From positions 62,001 through 126,000 of the forward strand of contig NZ_FONG01000008.1 of assembly GCF_900112845.1 (NCBI RefSeq): a stretch of DNA of 64,000 bases. Direction: 5' to 3'. Positions 1 to 8,682 of this stretch are shown in pieces. Each line of letters starts with the position of its first letter. The first letter of the stretch is position 1. Source of the DNA: Actinacidiphila alni. Lineage in GTDB: Bacteria > Actinomycetota > Actinomycetes > Streptomycetales > Streptomycetaceae. The position numbers were made by a program, and so were the translations under genes. The notes below the pieces were generated by a model. It worked only from the letters and a program-made list of their open reading frames with translations, was not told the origin of the DNA and did not search any database.

Positions 1-106
1 CTGATCTGGAACAATGCCGATGTTCAACGCGATCGGTTAGCCCGGCTCACCGATCCGGTACGGGACCGGCGGCGCGTACCGGCCGCCGGGTGAGGGGGAA
101 GCGGCA

Positions 107-1042
107 GTGGAGCGGCACGAGATAGAGACCTTCCTGGCGCTGTACGAAGAGCTGCACTTCGGCCGCACCGCCGACCGGCTGGGCCTGTCCGGCGGCCGGG
201 TCTCACAGATCGTCAAGACGATCGAGCGCAGGATCGGCGCCGAGCTGTTCGTCCGCACCAGCCGCCGCGTGGAGCCCACGGAACTCGGCCGCGGCCTCTA
301 CCACGACCTGCACCCGCACCACCTCGCCATCCTGGAGGCGGTGGCCCGCGCCCGGCGCGCCGCCCGCGGCGACCGCCGTACCCTCACCCTCGGCTACCAC
401 GGCGCGTACATGGGCCGGATCGCGCACCGCGCCGCGACGCTGCTCGCCGACGCCCGCCCCGACCTCGACCTGCGGCTGACCGAGGTCCGGCTCGGCGATT
501 TCGTGGAGCCGCTGCGTACGGGTCAGGCCGACGCCCTGCTGGCGCCGCTCCCGGTCGAGGAGCCCGACATCGCGGTCGGGCCGGTGGTGCGGCGCACCGC
601 CACGTACGCGGCGCTGGCGGCGGGCGATCCGCTGGCCCGGCGCGAGACGCTGTCGCTGGAGGATCTGGCGGACCGCCGCTTCCCCGCGCCGCCCGGTTCG
701 GTCCCCGCCTACCTCTGGGACCACCACCTGCCGCGGACGAGCCCGTCCGGCCGCCCGATCCCCCGCACCGGGTCGGGCTTCGCGACCTACGCGGAGATGC
801 TGGCGATGGTCGCGGAGGGCACCGTCGTGACGGTCGGGGACAGTCAGCTGCCGGATTACTACGGGCGCCCCGACGTGGTCTACCGCCTCCTGACCGACGC
901 GCCGCCGCTGACCCACGGTCTGGTGCACCGGCGCGGCACGGACGGTGAGGACCACCGCGCCCTGGCGCGGGCGGTCGTGGAGGCCGCCGCCCGGCTGGAG
1001 CTGGAGGACTCCGCCGACATGAAGGACGGGGTCCCGGCGTAG
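107..1042 (+). CDS. LysR family transcriptional regulator
   Basis: A 311-residue protein of usual LysR length. Residues 1-60 form the winged helix-turn-helix (start MERHEIETFLALYEEL, then GRTADRLGLSGGRVSQIVKT and RIGAELFVRTSR). Residues about 90-295 form the periplasmic-binding-like effector domain. The GTG start at 107 follows a GGGGGA ribosome site at about 94-99. Known role of the family: DNA-binding regulator, usually autoregulated and controlling a neighbouring divergent gene or operon. The target cannot be named because whatever lies to the left is outside the window. The next gene converges on it from the right, with a strong hairpin between them. The family call is firm; the ligand is unknown. 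Confidence 0.93.
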   Translation: MERHEIETFLALYEELHFGRTADRLGLSGGRVSQIVKTIERRIGAELFVRTSRRVEPTELGRGLYHDLHPHHLAILEAVARARRAARGDRRTLTLGYHGAYMGRIAHRAATLLADARPDLDLRLTEVRLGDFVEPLRTGQADALLAPLPVEEPDIAVGPVVRRTATYAALAAGDPLARRETLSLEDLADRRFPAPPGSVPAYLWDHHLPRTSPSGRPIPRTGSGFATYAEMLAMVAEGTVVTVGDSQLPDYYGRPDVVYRLLTDAPPLTHGLVHRRGTDGEDHRALARAVVEAAARLELEDSADMKDGVPA

Positions 1043-1081
1043 CCCACGCCTCCCCGAGCACACAAACCCGAGCACACGAAA

Positions 1082-1118
1082 GGGGCCGGGCAGGTGCGCG
1101 ATGCGCCTGCCCGGCCCC
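1082..1118. terminator. Bidirectional hairpin terminator between convergent genes
   Basis: A perfect 13-bp stem: GGGGCCGGGCAGG at 1082-1094 pairs with 1106-1118, with an 11-nt loop that can pair further. It lies 40 bp after the LysR stop and 48 bp before the end of the converging MMPL gene. No U-run follows, which is common for Streptomyces terminators. Confidence 0.75.
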
Positions 1119-1165
1119 CGTGTCGTACCGGGAACCCCCGCCGGAAATGCCGGGGGAAGGATTCC

Positions 1166-3337
1166 TCAGCGGCGTCCGGACTCGTCCAGCTCCCGCTCGG
1201 ACGAGCCGGGACCGCCGGGGCCGCCCGGGCCGAGCGGCTTGGCGTGGCCGCGGTCCGCGTGGCCGGGCCACCAGGCGGCGTGCCCGATCAGCGCGGTGAG
1301 GCTGGGCGTGAAGAACATCGCCATGACGAAGGCCGCCACGATGATGCCGAAGGCGACCGTGAAGCCCATCTGGGTCAGGAAGTCGTTGCCCGAGAGCATC
1401 AGCGTGGCGAAGGTCGCCGCCAGGATGAAGCCGGCCGCGCCGATCGTCGGACCCGCGTGCTTGAGGGCTTCGCTGGCCGCCTCGCGCGGCTCGCGGCCCT
1501 CCTGGGCCTCTTCCCTGAGCCGGGCGATCATCAGGATGTTGTAGTCGGTGCCGATGGCGACGACGAACAGATACATGATGATCGGCAGCAGGAAGATCAG
1601 GCCGTCGCCGCGGCCGAAGATCCACACCGTGGTGCCGAGCGTCGCGCCGAAGCCGAGGCCGACGGACGCGATGAGGTACCAGGGCGCGACGACGCTGCGC
1701 AGCAGCAGGCCCAGGATGATCATGATGAGCACCGCGGCCACCGGGAAGACGGTGCGGTAGTCGTGGTTCACGGCCGCGTTGATGTCCTTGAAGACCGACG
1801 ACGAACCGCCGACCAGGGCCTCGGTGCCGGGCGGCGCCGCGTCGTGCGCGACCGTACGGACGTCGCCGACCGTCTTGATCGCCTTGTCGCTGGCCGCCTC
1901 GTACTTCAGCGTGACGGTGAAGTCCGCGGTGGTGCCCGCCTTGTTGACGTCGTTCGCCTTGTCGAAGTCGACGCTGCCGACCCCGTCGACGCCGCGCAGC
2001 TTCGTCGCGAAGGCGTCGAAGTCGGCGGTCAGCGGCTTGCCGTCGGTGCTGTTGAGGTAGACGTCGGTCGGTTCGGCGGCGCCGGCCGAGTACGCCTTGG
2101 CCAGCGTGTTCTGGACGACCATGGACTCCTTGGTGTCCGGGATGGAGCCGGACGCCAGGTCGTAGGACGCCTTGTAGCCGAAGGTGCCGATCGCCAGCAC
2201 CAGCATCACCAGGCCGGAGACGATCGCGACCAGCGCGGGCCTGCGGCCGACCGTACGGCCGACGGCCGCGTAACGGGTGCCGGGCGGCTCCTGGTTCCAC
2301 TTCTTGCCGGGCCAGAACAGGGCGCGCGGCGGGATCAGCGAGCAGATCGCCGGGAAGAGGGTGAGTCCGGCGATCAGGGTGACCGCGACGAGGATGGCCA
2401 GCGCCGGGCCGAGCTGGGTCAGGAAGCCGAGGGTGGACAGCGCCAGCGCGCAGAAGGCGATGATGACCGCGCCGGCCGCCGAGGCGATCGCCTCGCCGAC
2501 CCGGGTGACGCTGTTGATCATCGCTTCCTTGGGTTCGTCACCGGCTCGCAGGCGTTCTCGGTAACGGAACATCAGGAAGAGGAAGTAGTCGGTGCCGACA
2601 CCCAGCACCACCACGATCAGCAGGGCCGAGATCGAGCTGTTCGCCTGGAGGCCGAAGATCTTGGTGGCGTCGGCGATCAGCGCGTTGGCGACGGTGAAGA
2701 CCACGCCGATCAGCAGCACAAGGGGCAGCACCGCCACCAGGGGCGAGCGGAAGATGATCGACAGCGTGACGATGATGATCAGCAAGGATCCGAACAGCGC
2801 CACGGCGTCGGACGTCTTGCCCGCGTCCTGCTGGTCGAGATTCTGCGCGGCCTGGCCGCCGACCTGCACCTTCAGCTCTGTGCCCTTGGCGAGCGAGGTG
2901 GAGTCCTTGCGCAGCGCCTTGGCCGCGTCGGCCTGCTTGGGCTGACCGGTGCTCTTCTTGTCCATCTGGACCAGGGCGGTGTCGTACTTCCCGTCCTTGG
3001 ACGGGGAGCCGTCGACGACCTTCTGGACCTGGTCGATCTTCTTCTTGCCCAGCTCGGAGGTGATCCGGCTGATGTCCGCCTTGTCCTGGGCGGTCAGCCT
3101 GCCGCCGTCATTGCGCTCGTACAGGACGATGGCGGCCGGGGTGAAGGCGGCGGGGAACGCCTTCTCCTGGAGGTCCATGGCCTTGATGGACTCGTAGCTG
3201 CTGGGCAGGAAGCTGCTCTCGTCGCTGTTGGACGGGAGCGAGGGAGCTGTGGCGACGATCGCGACGGCTGCGACCAGCCACGCCACGATCGTCCATACGG
3301 GATGGCGGACGACTGTGCGTCCGATGCGGTGGAACAT
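1166..3337 (-). CDS. MMPL/RND-type membrane transporter
   Basis: A 723-residue integral membrane protein with the duplicated MMPL layout: TM1 at residues 14-30, a large extracytoplasmic loop at 31-178, a bundle of five TM helices (about 180-330), a second single TM near 375, a second loop, and a second TM bundle. Each bundle carries the family motif GTDY followed by an aromatic or Asn stretch (GTDYFLFLMFRYRERL at about 248; GTDYNILMIARLREEA later). Family role: proton-driven export of lipids or hydrophobic metabolites across the cytoplasmic membrane. The start has a GGAGGC site about 9 bp upstream. It lies 184 bp downstream of the acyl-CoA synthetase on the same strand, so co-transcription is possible. 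The substrate is unknown; resemblance to MmpL3 does not prove a lipid substrate. Confidence 0.93.
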   Translation of the reverse strand: MFHRIGRTVVRHPVWTIVAWLVAAVAIVATAPSLPSNSDESSFLPSSYESIKAMDLQEKAFPAAFTPAAIVLYERNDGGRLTAQDKADISRITSELGKKKIDQVQKVVDGSPSKDGKYDTALVQMDKKSTGQPKQADAAKALRKDSTSLAKGTELKVQVGGQAAQNLDQQDAGKTSDAVALFGSLLIIIVTLSIIFRSPLVAVLPLVLLIGVVFTVANALIADATKIFGLQANSSISALLIVVVLGVGTDYFLFLMFRYRERLRAGDEPKEAMINSVTRVGEAIASAAGAVIIAFCALALSTLGFLTQLGPALAILVAVTLIAGLTLFPAICSLIPPRALFWPGKKWNQEPPGTRYAAVGRTVGRRPALVAIVSGLVMLVLAIGTFGYKASYDLASGSIPDTKESMVVQNTLAKAYSAGAAEPTDVYLNSTDGKPLTADFDAFATKLRGVDGVGSVDFDKANDVNKAGTTADFTVTLKYEAASDKAIKTVGDVRTVAHDAAPPGTEALVGGSSSVFKDINAAVNHDYRTVFPVAAVLIMIILGLLLRSVVAPWYLIASVGLGFGATLGTTVWIFGRGDGLIFLLPIIMYLFVVAIGTDYNILMIARLREEAQEGREPREAASEALKHAGPTIGAAGFILAATFATLMLSGNDFLTQMGFTVAFGIIVAAFVMAMFFTPSLTALIGHAAWWPGHADRGHAKPLGPGGPGGPGSSERELDESGRR

Positions 3338-3521
3338 GCGGTGCTGCCTCCATGGCAGGACGTATCACCGCCACCCTTTGGAGCGGGGCCCGGGTATCGG
3401 CGACCCGGGCGGCGTGCTGTCTACCTGCCGCCCGGTGGTGTGCAAGGGGGTGGACTTGTGGCCAGGAGCCTACGTGCCGTGCGGCATGCGGCAACTCGCG
3501 GCCCCCGTATCCGTACCGGTT

Positions 3522-4862
3522 TCATACGGGCGGCAGCAACTTCTTTTGGGGCTTGCCCATCGCATTGCGGGGCAGCTCGGACAGGAAGCGGACCGTGCGG
3601 GGCCGCTTGTGCACCGACAGGCGCGCGGCCACGAAATCGGTCAGTTCCGCGGCGGTGACACCGTCGGCGACGACATAGGCGACGATCTGCTGGCCGAGGT
3701 CGGTGTGCGGCGCTCCGACGACGGCGGCCTCCCGTACGGCCGGATGGTCCAGCAGGGCGTTCTCCACCTCGCCCGCGCCGATCCGGTAGCCGCCGGACTT
3801 GATCAGGTCGGTGGAGGCGCGGCCGACGATCCGGTGCGTGCCGTCGTCGTCGACCGCCGCGATGTCGCCGGTACGGAACCAGCCGTCGGCGGTGTACGAG
3901 GCCGCGGTCGCCTCGGGGCGGCCGAGGTAGCCGTCGAAGAGGGTGGGGCCGGTGAGCTGGAGTTCGCCGATGCCGTCGGCGGACTCCGCGATGCGGGTGC
4001 GGACGCCGGGCAGCGGGGTGCCGACGGCGCCGGGCCGCCGCTCCCCCGCGGCCCGCGCGCTCACGGTGATCAGCGTCTCCGTCATGCCGTAGCGCTCCAC
4101 CGGCGCCTGGCCGGTCAGCGCCAGCAGGTCGCGGAAGACGGGGGCGGGCAGCGGCGCGCTGCCCGAGACCAGCAGCCGCGCCCCGGACAGGGCGCGGGCG
4201 GCTGCCTCGTCGCGCACCACCCGGTGCCAGACGGTCGGCACACCGAAGTAGAGGGTGCCGCCGGCCGCCGCGTACGCCCGCGGGGCGGGGCGTCCGGTGT
4301 GCACCAGGCGGCTGCCGGTGCGCAGCGCGCCGAGCACACCGAGGACCAGGCCGTGCACATGGAACAGCGGCAGGCCGTGCACGAGGGTGTCGTCGGCGGT
4401 CCACTCCCAGGCGGCGGCCAGCGCGTCCAGGTCGGCGGCGATCGCGGCCCGGGAGACCAGCACGCCCTTGGGCGGGCCGGTGGTGCCCGAGGTGTAGAGG
4501 ACCAGGGCGGCGCCCTCGCCCGGCGCGGCGGTGAAGTCGGCGCGCTCGGCGAAGTCCACCGGCAGCAGTTCGGCGCCGGAGTCGCGCAGCACGTGCTCGC
4601 GCTCGGCGGGGCCCGCGTCGGGTGCGAGCGGCACCACGGGGACGCCGGCGAGCAGGCCGCCGACGACGGCCGCGACCGTCTCCAGGGACGCCGTCGCCTC
4701 CACCGCGAACGCCTTCGTCCCGGCCGCCCTCCTGGCCACCGCGCCGGCCGCGCCGAGCAGCTCCGCGTACGAGCAGGACCGGCCGTCGACGGTCAGCGCG
4801 TCCGCCCGGTCCCGGCCCTCGTGCAGCGCCGTCAGCAGGGGTGCGGCGGGCGGCTGGGGCAT
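3522..4862 (-). CDS. Malonyl-CoA synthetase-like acyl-CoA ligase (MatB type)
   Basis: A 446-residue adenylate-forming (ANL) enzyme. P-loop-like motif YTSGTTGPPKG at about 123-133, GLPLFHVHGLVLG, A5 motif RYGMTETL, A8 region GWFRTGD and KSGGYRIGAGEVENALL, and the C-terminal catalytic lysine in NAMGK (about residue 437). The stretches LPLFHVHGLVLG, LLVSGSAPLP and DLIKSGGY are very close to my recollection of the crystallised S. coelicolor MatB (malonyl/methylmalonyl-CoA synthetase). Reaction inferred: dicarboxylate or acyl acid + ATP + CoA to acyl-CoA, supplying polyketide or fatty acid extender units. The start was chosen at 4862 because AGGAGG sits 8-9 bp upstream; the longer reading frame to 5069 has no ribosome site and runs into the divergent gene. 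Substrate specificity is inferred. Confidence 0.85.
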   Translation of the reverse strand: MPQPPAAPLLTALHEGRDRADALTVDGRSCSYAELLGAAGAVARRAAGTKAFAVEATASLETVAAVVGGLLAGVPVVPLAPDAGPAEREHVLRDSGAELLPVDFAERADFTAAPGEGAALVLYTSGTTGPPKGVLVSRAAIAADLDALAAAWEWTADDTLVHGLPLFHVHGLVLGVLGALRTGSRLVHTGRPAPRAYAAAGGTLYFGVPTVWHRVVRDEAAARALSGARLLVSGSAPLPAPVFRDLLALTGQAPVERYGMTETLITVSARAAGERRPGAVGTPLPGVRTRIAESADGIGELQLTGPTLFDGYLGRPEATAASYTADGWFRTGDIAAVDDDGTHRIVGRASTDLIKSGGYRIGAGEVENALLDHPAVREAAVVGAPHTDLGQQIVAYVVADGVTAAELTDFVAARLSVHKRPRTVRFLSELPRNAMGKPQKKLLPPV

Positions 4863-4953
4863 GGGGAATCCTCCTCGCGGACGGCTGGCCCCCCGCAAGA
4901 ATCGGGGGCTAGCCCCAGTGTCGCCCACCCCCGCGCTCCGTACGGTGGTCCGT

Positions 4954-5382
4954 ATGGACGCCCGGGACCCGGAAATCGACAAAGAACTCGCCGCCACCTT
5001 GCAGGCGCGCAAGACGCTCGGCGAGGAATACGAGTCGGAGCTGGTCGACTCGTTCATGGACAAGGTCAACGAACGCCTCGACAGCCGTGTCGAGCAGCGC
5101 GTACGGCGGGAGCTGGCGCAGCAGCAGACGTCGTACGCCCGCGCCGCCGACCCCCGCAGGCCGATCGGCCCGCCCCAGCCCAGCGCGCGCTTCGCCCGCT
5201 ACGGCTTCGCCGGTTTCACGATGATCGCCGCCATCCCGCTCTCCGCCATCGGCGCGGTCAACGCGGGCACCCCGGGCCTCTTCATCACCTGGGCGGGCAT
5301 CGTCGGCGTCAACGTCGCGCAGAGCCTGACGGGCTTCATGAGCCCGAAGTCGAAGCACGACGACAAGGACGACTGGGCCTAG
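4954..5382 (+). CDS. Small conserved membrane protein with N-terminal coiled coil
   Basis: A 142-residue protein. Residues 1-60 are charged and helical (KELAATLQARKTLGEEYESE, then a K/E/R-rich stretch), predicted coiled coil. Residues about 86-130 hold two hydrophobic segments (FAGFTMIAAIPLSAIGAV and GLFITWAGIVGVNVAQ), and the tail is charged (KSKHDDKDDW). It looks like an actinobacterial integral membrane protein with a cytoplasmic coiled coil. No enzyme motif is visible. A GTG at 4945 in the same frame is an alternative start. There is no clear ribosome site, so a leaderless transcript is possible. Function unknown. Confidence 0.8.
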   Translation: MDARDPEIDKELAATLQARKTLGEEYESELVDSFMDKVNERLDSRVEQRVRRELAQQQTSYARAADPRRPIGPPQPSARFARYGFAGFTMIAAIPLSAIGAVNAGTPGLFITWAGIVGVNVAQSLTGFMSPKSKHDDKDDWA

Positions 5383-5396
5383 CCGGCCGGGCACCC

Positions 5397-5447
5397 CCGG
5401 GAGAACCCGCACCGATCGCGGCGCCCCGCCGGGAGAACCCGCACCGA
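5397..5447. repeat. 19-bp direct repeat, 32-bp period
   Basis: CCGGGAGAACCCGCACCGA occurs at 5397-5415 and again exactly at 5429-5447, just after the stop of the membrane protein. It looks like a local tandem duplication. Confidence 0.8.
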
Positions 5448-5590
5448 GAACGGCACGCCATCCCCCGGGTCGCGATCGAGCCAAAGGCGGCGCCCCTGTC
5501 GAAAGCGACGATGAGCAGGGAGCGAGGAACGAGCGACCGTCGAAGAGGACCGTCGACAGGGGATCTAAGCCGCCGGAGGCGAGAGAGCCC

Positions 5591-5660
5591 AAAAAAAATA
5601 GGCGGGAACCGCCGCACCCCCGGCGGTGAGGCCGGAGGGCGGGACGACGGCGGTTCCCGC
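5591..5660 (-). terminator. Intrinsic terminator with U8 run (minus strand)
   Basis: On the minus strand GCGGGAACCGCCG (5660-5648) pairs perfectly over 13 bp with 5614-5602. CCTA and eight T residues follow (plus-strand A8 at 5591-5598). The 33-nt loop contains further GC-rich pairing. It most likely ends the cystathionine beta-synthase transcript. A U-run this long is unusual in such a GC-rich genome. Confidence 0.8.
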
Positions 5661-5882
5661 GGGGGACGCGGGCCGGTTCAGGGCCGGGCACGCGCGTCCA
5701 GGGTCACCATGGATCCGGGAGCCGCTCCGGAAGCCTTGGTGCCACATCCTGTGGTGCCGTTCGGCCGGTGCCCCGGCCTTGCGACGTCCACCAATGTGCC
5801 GGACGCGTGTTAAGCGCGTGCTGCGCGGACGTGTCGCGGGTGTACCAGTTCCGCGAATCCCTCGGCGACGGGTGCCGAGGGG

Positions 5883-7271
5883 TCAGGCGCCGCCGTGCCC
5901 GGCGAGGAAGGCGAGCAGATCCTGCCTGCTCACGACGCCGGTGGGCTTGCCGTCGACCAGGACGATCGCCGCGTCGGCGCTCTCCAGCACCGTCATCAGA
6001 ACGGCGACCGGCTCGCCGGAGCCGACCTGCGGCAGCGGCGCGGACAGGTGCTTGTCGAGCGGGTCCTCCAGGGTGGCGCGCTTGGTGAACAGCGCGTGCA
6101 GCAGGTCGCGTTCGACGACGGACCCGATCACCTCGGCGGCCATCACATCGGGGTGCCCGGCGCCGGGCTTGACGACGGGCATCTGCGAGACGCCGTACTC
6201 GCGCAGTACGTCGATGGCCTCGCCGACCGTCTCGTCCGGGTGCATGTGGACCAGCTGCGGCAGCCCGCCGTCCTTGTGGCCGAGGACGTCGGCGACGCGC
6301 GCCTGCCCGTCGCCCTCGTCGAGGAAGCCGTGCGAACTCATCCACTCGTCGCTGAAGATCTTCGACAGATAGCCGCGCCCGCTGTCGGGCAGCAGCACCA
6401 CGACGACGTCGTCCGGGCCGAGCCGGCGGGCGACCTCCAGGGCCGCGACGACCGCCATGCCGCAGGAGCCGCCGACGAGCAGGCCCTCCTCCTTGGCCAG
6501 CCGCCGCGTCATCTGGAAGGAATCCTTGTCGGAGACGGCGACGATCTCGTCGGCGACGTCCCGGTCGTAGGCGTCCGGCCAGAAGTCCTCACCGACGCCC
6601 TCGACCAGATAGGGCCGCCCGGAGCCGCCGCTGTAGACCGAGCCCTCGGGGTCGGCGCCGACGACCTGGACGCGGCCTTCGCTGGCGTCCTTCAGATAGC
6701 GGCCGGTGCCGGAGATGGTACCGCCGGTGCCGACGCCGGCGACGAAGTGCGTGATCCGACCCTCGGTCTGCTCCCACAGCTCGGGCCCGGTGGAGTGGTA
6801 GTGCGACGCCGGGTTGTCGGGGTTGCTGTACTGGTCCGGCTTCCAGGCGTTGGGCGTCTCGCGCACCAGCCGGTCGGAGACGTTGTAGTACGAGTCGGGG
6901 TGGCTGGGGTCGACGGCGGTCGGGCAGACCACGACCTCGGCGCCGTACGCCCGCATCACGTTGATCTTGTCGGTGGAGACCTTGTCCGGGCAGACGAAGA
7001 CGCAGTGGTAGCCCTTCTGCTGGGCGACGATCGCCAGGCCCACCCCGGTGTTGCCCGAGGTCGGCTCGACGATGGTGCCGCCGGGCTTGAGGTCGCCGCT
7101 GCGTTCCGCGGCCTCGATCATGCGCAGCGCGATGCGGTCCTTCACCGAACCGCCGGGGTTGAAGTACTCGACCTTGGCCAGGACGGTCGCCTGAATGCCC
7201 TCGGTCACGCTGTTGAGCCTCACCAGCGGGGTGTTGCCGACGAGACTGATCATCGAGTCGTGAAACTGCAC
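5883..7271 (-). CDS. Cystathionine beta-synthase, PLP enzyme with C-terminal CBS pair
   Basis: A 462-residue protein. Residues 1-310 are a fold-type II PLP domain: VGNTPLVRLN, the PLP lysine in GGSVKDR (K44), the phosphate loop SGNTG, and GTGGTISGTGRYLK. Residues about 335-460 form a CBS-domain pair (the tail has VVSRQDLLAFLAGH). Reaction: L-serine + L-homocysteine to L-cystathionine, the first step of reverse trans-sulfuration, in the cytoplasm. The bacterial form lacks the haem-binding N-terminus of the human enzyme, as here. The CBS pair suggests adenosyl-ligand regulation (inference). A cysteine synthase role is the main alternative, but the CBS tail favours this call. Confidence 0.92.
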   Translation of the reverse strand: MQFHDSMISLVGNTPLVRLNSVTEGIQATVLAKVEYFNPGGSVKDRIALRMIEAAERSGDLKPGGTIVEPTSGNTGVGLAIVAQQKGYHCVFVCPDKVSTDKINVMRAYGAEVVVCPTAVDPSHPDSYYNVSDRLVRETPNAWKPDQYSNPDNPASHYHSTGPELWEQTEGRITHFVAGVGTGGTISGTGRYLKDASEGRVQVVGADPEGSVYSGGSGRPYLVEGVGEDFWPDAYDRDVADEIVAVSDKDSFQMTRRLAKEEGLLVGGSCGMAVVAALEVARRLGPDDVVVVLLPDSGRGYLSKIFSDEWMSSHGFLDEGDGQARVADVLGHKDGGLPQLVHMHPDETVGEAIDVLREYGVSQMPVVKPGAGHPDVMAAEVIGSVVERDLLHALFTKRATLEDPLDKHLSAPLPQVGSGEPVAVLMTVLESADAAIVLVDGKPTGVVSRQDLLAFLAGHGGA

Positions 7272-7460
7272 CGTGTGTCTCCGGGTTCTCCGTAATAGGT
7301 GGGCTCAGCCTAGGGCCTGCGTCGCTTTCGGAAGGTACGGCGAACGGCGGACGAAACGTGGGCGACACGGACGGCGTTGACGTTGGTGGAGGTGCCGGAC
7401 GGGGCACAGACCAGATACCGGGCGGTAGGCCGGTGGAGTCAGCGGGAGGAGACCGGCTCG

Positions 7461-8510
7461 ATGTCGACAGCGAGGGTGGCACGGCGGATCGCGACGGCGG
7501 CGGCGTACGGCGGTGGCGGCATCAGTCTGCTGGGCGGCGCGGCCGTCGGGGTGCTGCTGACCGAGGCACGGCTGGCCAAGCGGATGGTCGGCGGCTCGGA
7601 GGCGGTGGCGCCGCGGGCGGACGGCCGGTACGGCTCCGCGTTCGCGCACCGCACCGGCGAGGCCCCGCTGCGGTTGGGCTTCCTGGGTGATTCCACCGCC
7701 GCGGGCCAGGGGGTGCGGCGGGCCAGGGAGACCCCGGGCGCGCTGCTCGCCTCGGGGCTCGCGGCGGTCGCCGAGCGCCCTGTGCAGCTGGTGAACGTGG
7801 CACTGCCCGGCGCCCAGTCCGACGATCTGGCCCGCCAGGTGACGCTGCTGCTGGAGCGGGGCGCGGTGCCGCCGGACGTCGTCGTGATCATGATCGGCGC
7901 CAATGACGTGACCCACCGGATGCCACTGGCCACCTCGGTGCGGCTGCTGTCGGACGCGGTACGGCGGCTGCGCGAGGCGGGCTGCGAGGTCGTCGTCGGC
8001 ACCTGTCCCGACCTGGGCTCGGTCGAGCCGGTCTACCAGCCGCTGCGCTATCTGGCCCGCCGGGTGAGCCGCCAGCTGGCCGCCGCGCAGACCATCGCGG
8101 TGGTGGGCCTCGGCGGCCGTACGGTGTCGCTGGGCGCGCTGCTGGGGCCGGAGTTCGAGGCCCGGCCGCGCGAGCTGTTCGGCCCGGACAACTTCCACCC
8201 GTCGGCGGAGGGGTACGCGACCGCCGCGATGGCCGTGCTGCCGACGCTGTGCTCCACGCTCGGGCTGTGGCCGGAGACCGACGAGCGGCCGGACGCGCGC
8301 CGCGGCGAGGGCTTCCTGCCGGTCGCGCAGGCCGCCGCGGAGGCGGCGTCCGAGGGCGGCACCGAGGTGACGGCGGCGCAGGGCGCGGTCTCCGGGCCGC
8401 GCGGGCGCTGGGCGCTGATCAAGCGGCGCAGGCGGCGCGGGCTGCCGGAGGAGCAGGACCGGCACCCGGCACCGACGCAGGGGGTGGCGACCGGCGGCGG
8501 CGCCGGCTGA
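7461..8510 (+). CDS. SGNH/GDSL family esterase-like hydrolase, membrane-anchored
   Basis: A 349-residue protein. An N-terminal hydrophobic segment (residues 14-34, GGGGISLLGGAAVGVLL) is a signal anchor. The SGNH blocks follow in order: block I GFLGDSTAAG with the nucleophilic Ser, the block II Gly near LPGAQSD, block III MIGANDV, and block V FGPDNFHPS with the catalytic Asp/His pair. The C-terminus is charged and low complexity (KRRRRRG). The ATG at 7461 has GGGAGGAG 10 bp upstream; upstream in-frame starts lack one. It is divergent from cystathionine beta-synthase across 190 bp. Family role: esterase, lipase or deacylase acting near the membrane; the substrate is not predictable. Confidence 0.87.
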   Translation: MSTARVARRIATAAAYGGGGISLLGGAAVGVLLTEARLAKRMVGGSEAVAPRADGRYGSAFAHRTGEAPLRLGFLGDSTAAGQGVRRARETPGALLASGLAAVAERPVQLVNVALPGAQSDDLARQVTLLLERGAVPPDVVVIMIGANDVTHRMPLATSVRLLSDAVRRLREAGCEVVVGTCPDLGSVEPVYQPLRYLARRVSRQLAAAQTIAVVGLGGRTVSLGALLGPEFEARPRELFGPDNFHPSAEGYATAAMAVLPTLCSTLGLWPETDERPDARRGEGFLPVAQAAAEAASEGGTEVTAAQGAVSGPRGRWALIKRRRRRGLPEEQDRHPAPTQGVATGGGAG

Positions 8511-8682
8511 GGCACGGGTTACGGTGGACCGGAACGGGTAAGCAAGCGCTCAGAAAGAGGCCCGCATCACAGCGGATGTCTGATGACTCGCTGCGATACG
8601 TACAGGTAACTTCCCTGAGAGTCCGCAGAAGCCCGCAGCGAGAAGTCCCGAGAATCCCGCAGCCTCGACGAGGAGTGTCGCG

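Larger units (their letters stand above)
5383..5882. other. 500-bp intergenic region with structured DNA, no gene seen
   Basis: No convincing coding frame is visible here. It holds the 19-bp direct repeat at 5397-5447; an inverted repeat CCCCTGTCGA at 5493-5502 against 5553-5562 that encloses GAGCGAGG/GAACGAGCG runs; and a minus-strand terminator at 5591-5660. The 220 bp between the terminator and the cystathionine beta-synthase stop would be a long 3' UTR or could hide a small RNA; the sequence alone does not decide. Confidence 0.5.

Noticed and set aside
384..2300. 638-codon minus-strand frame over LysR and MMPL
   Set aside because: Arg/Gly/Pro-rich composition with no motif; it overlaps the LysR gene and the 3' part of MMPL, both real genes in other frames.
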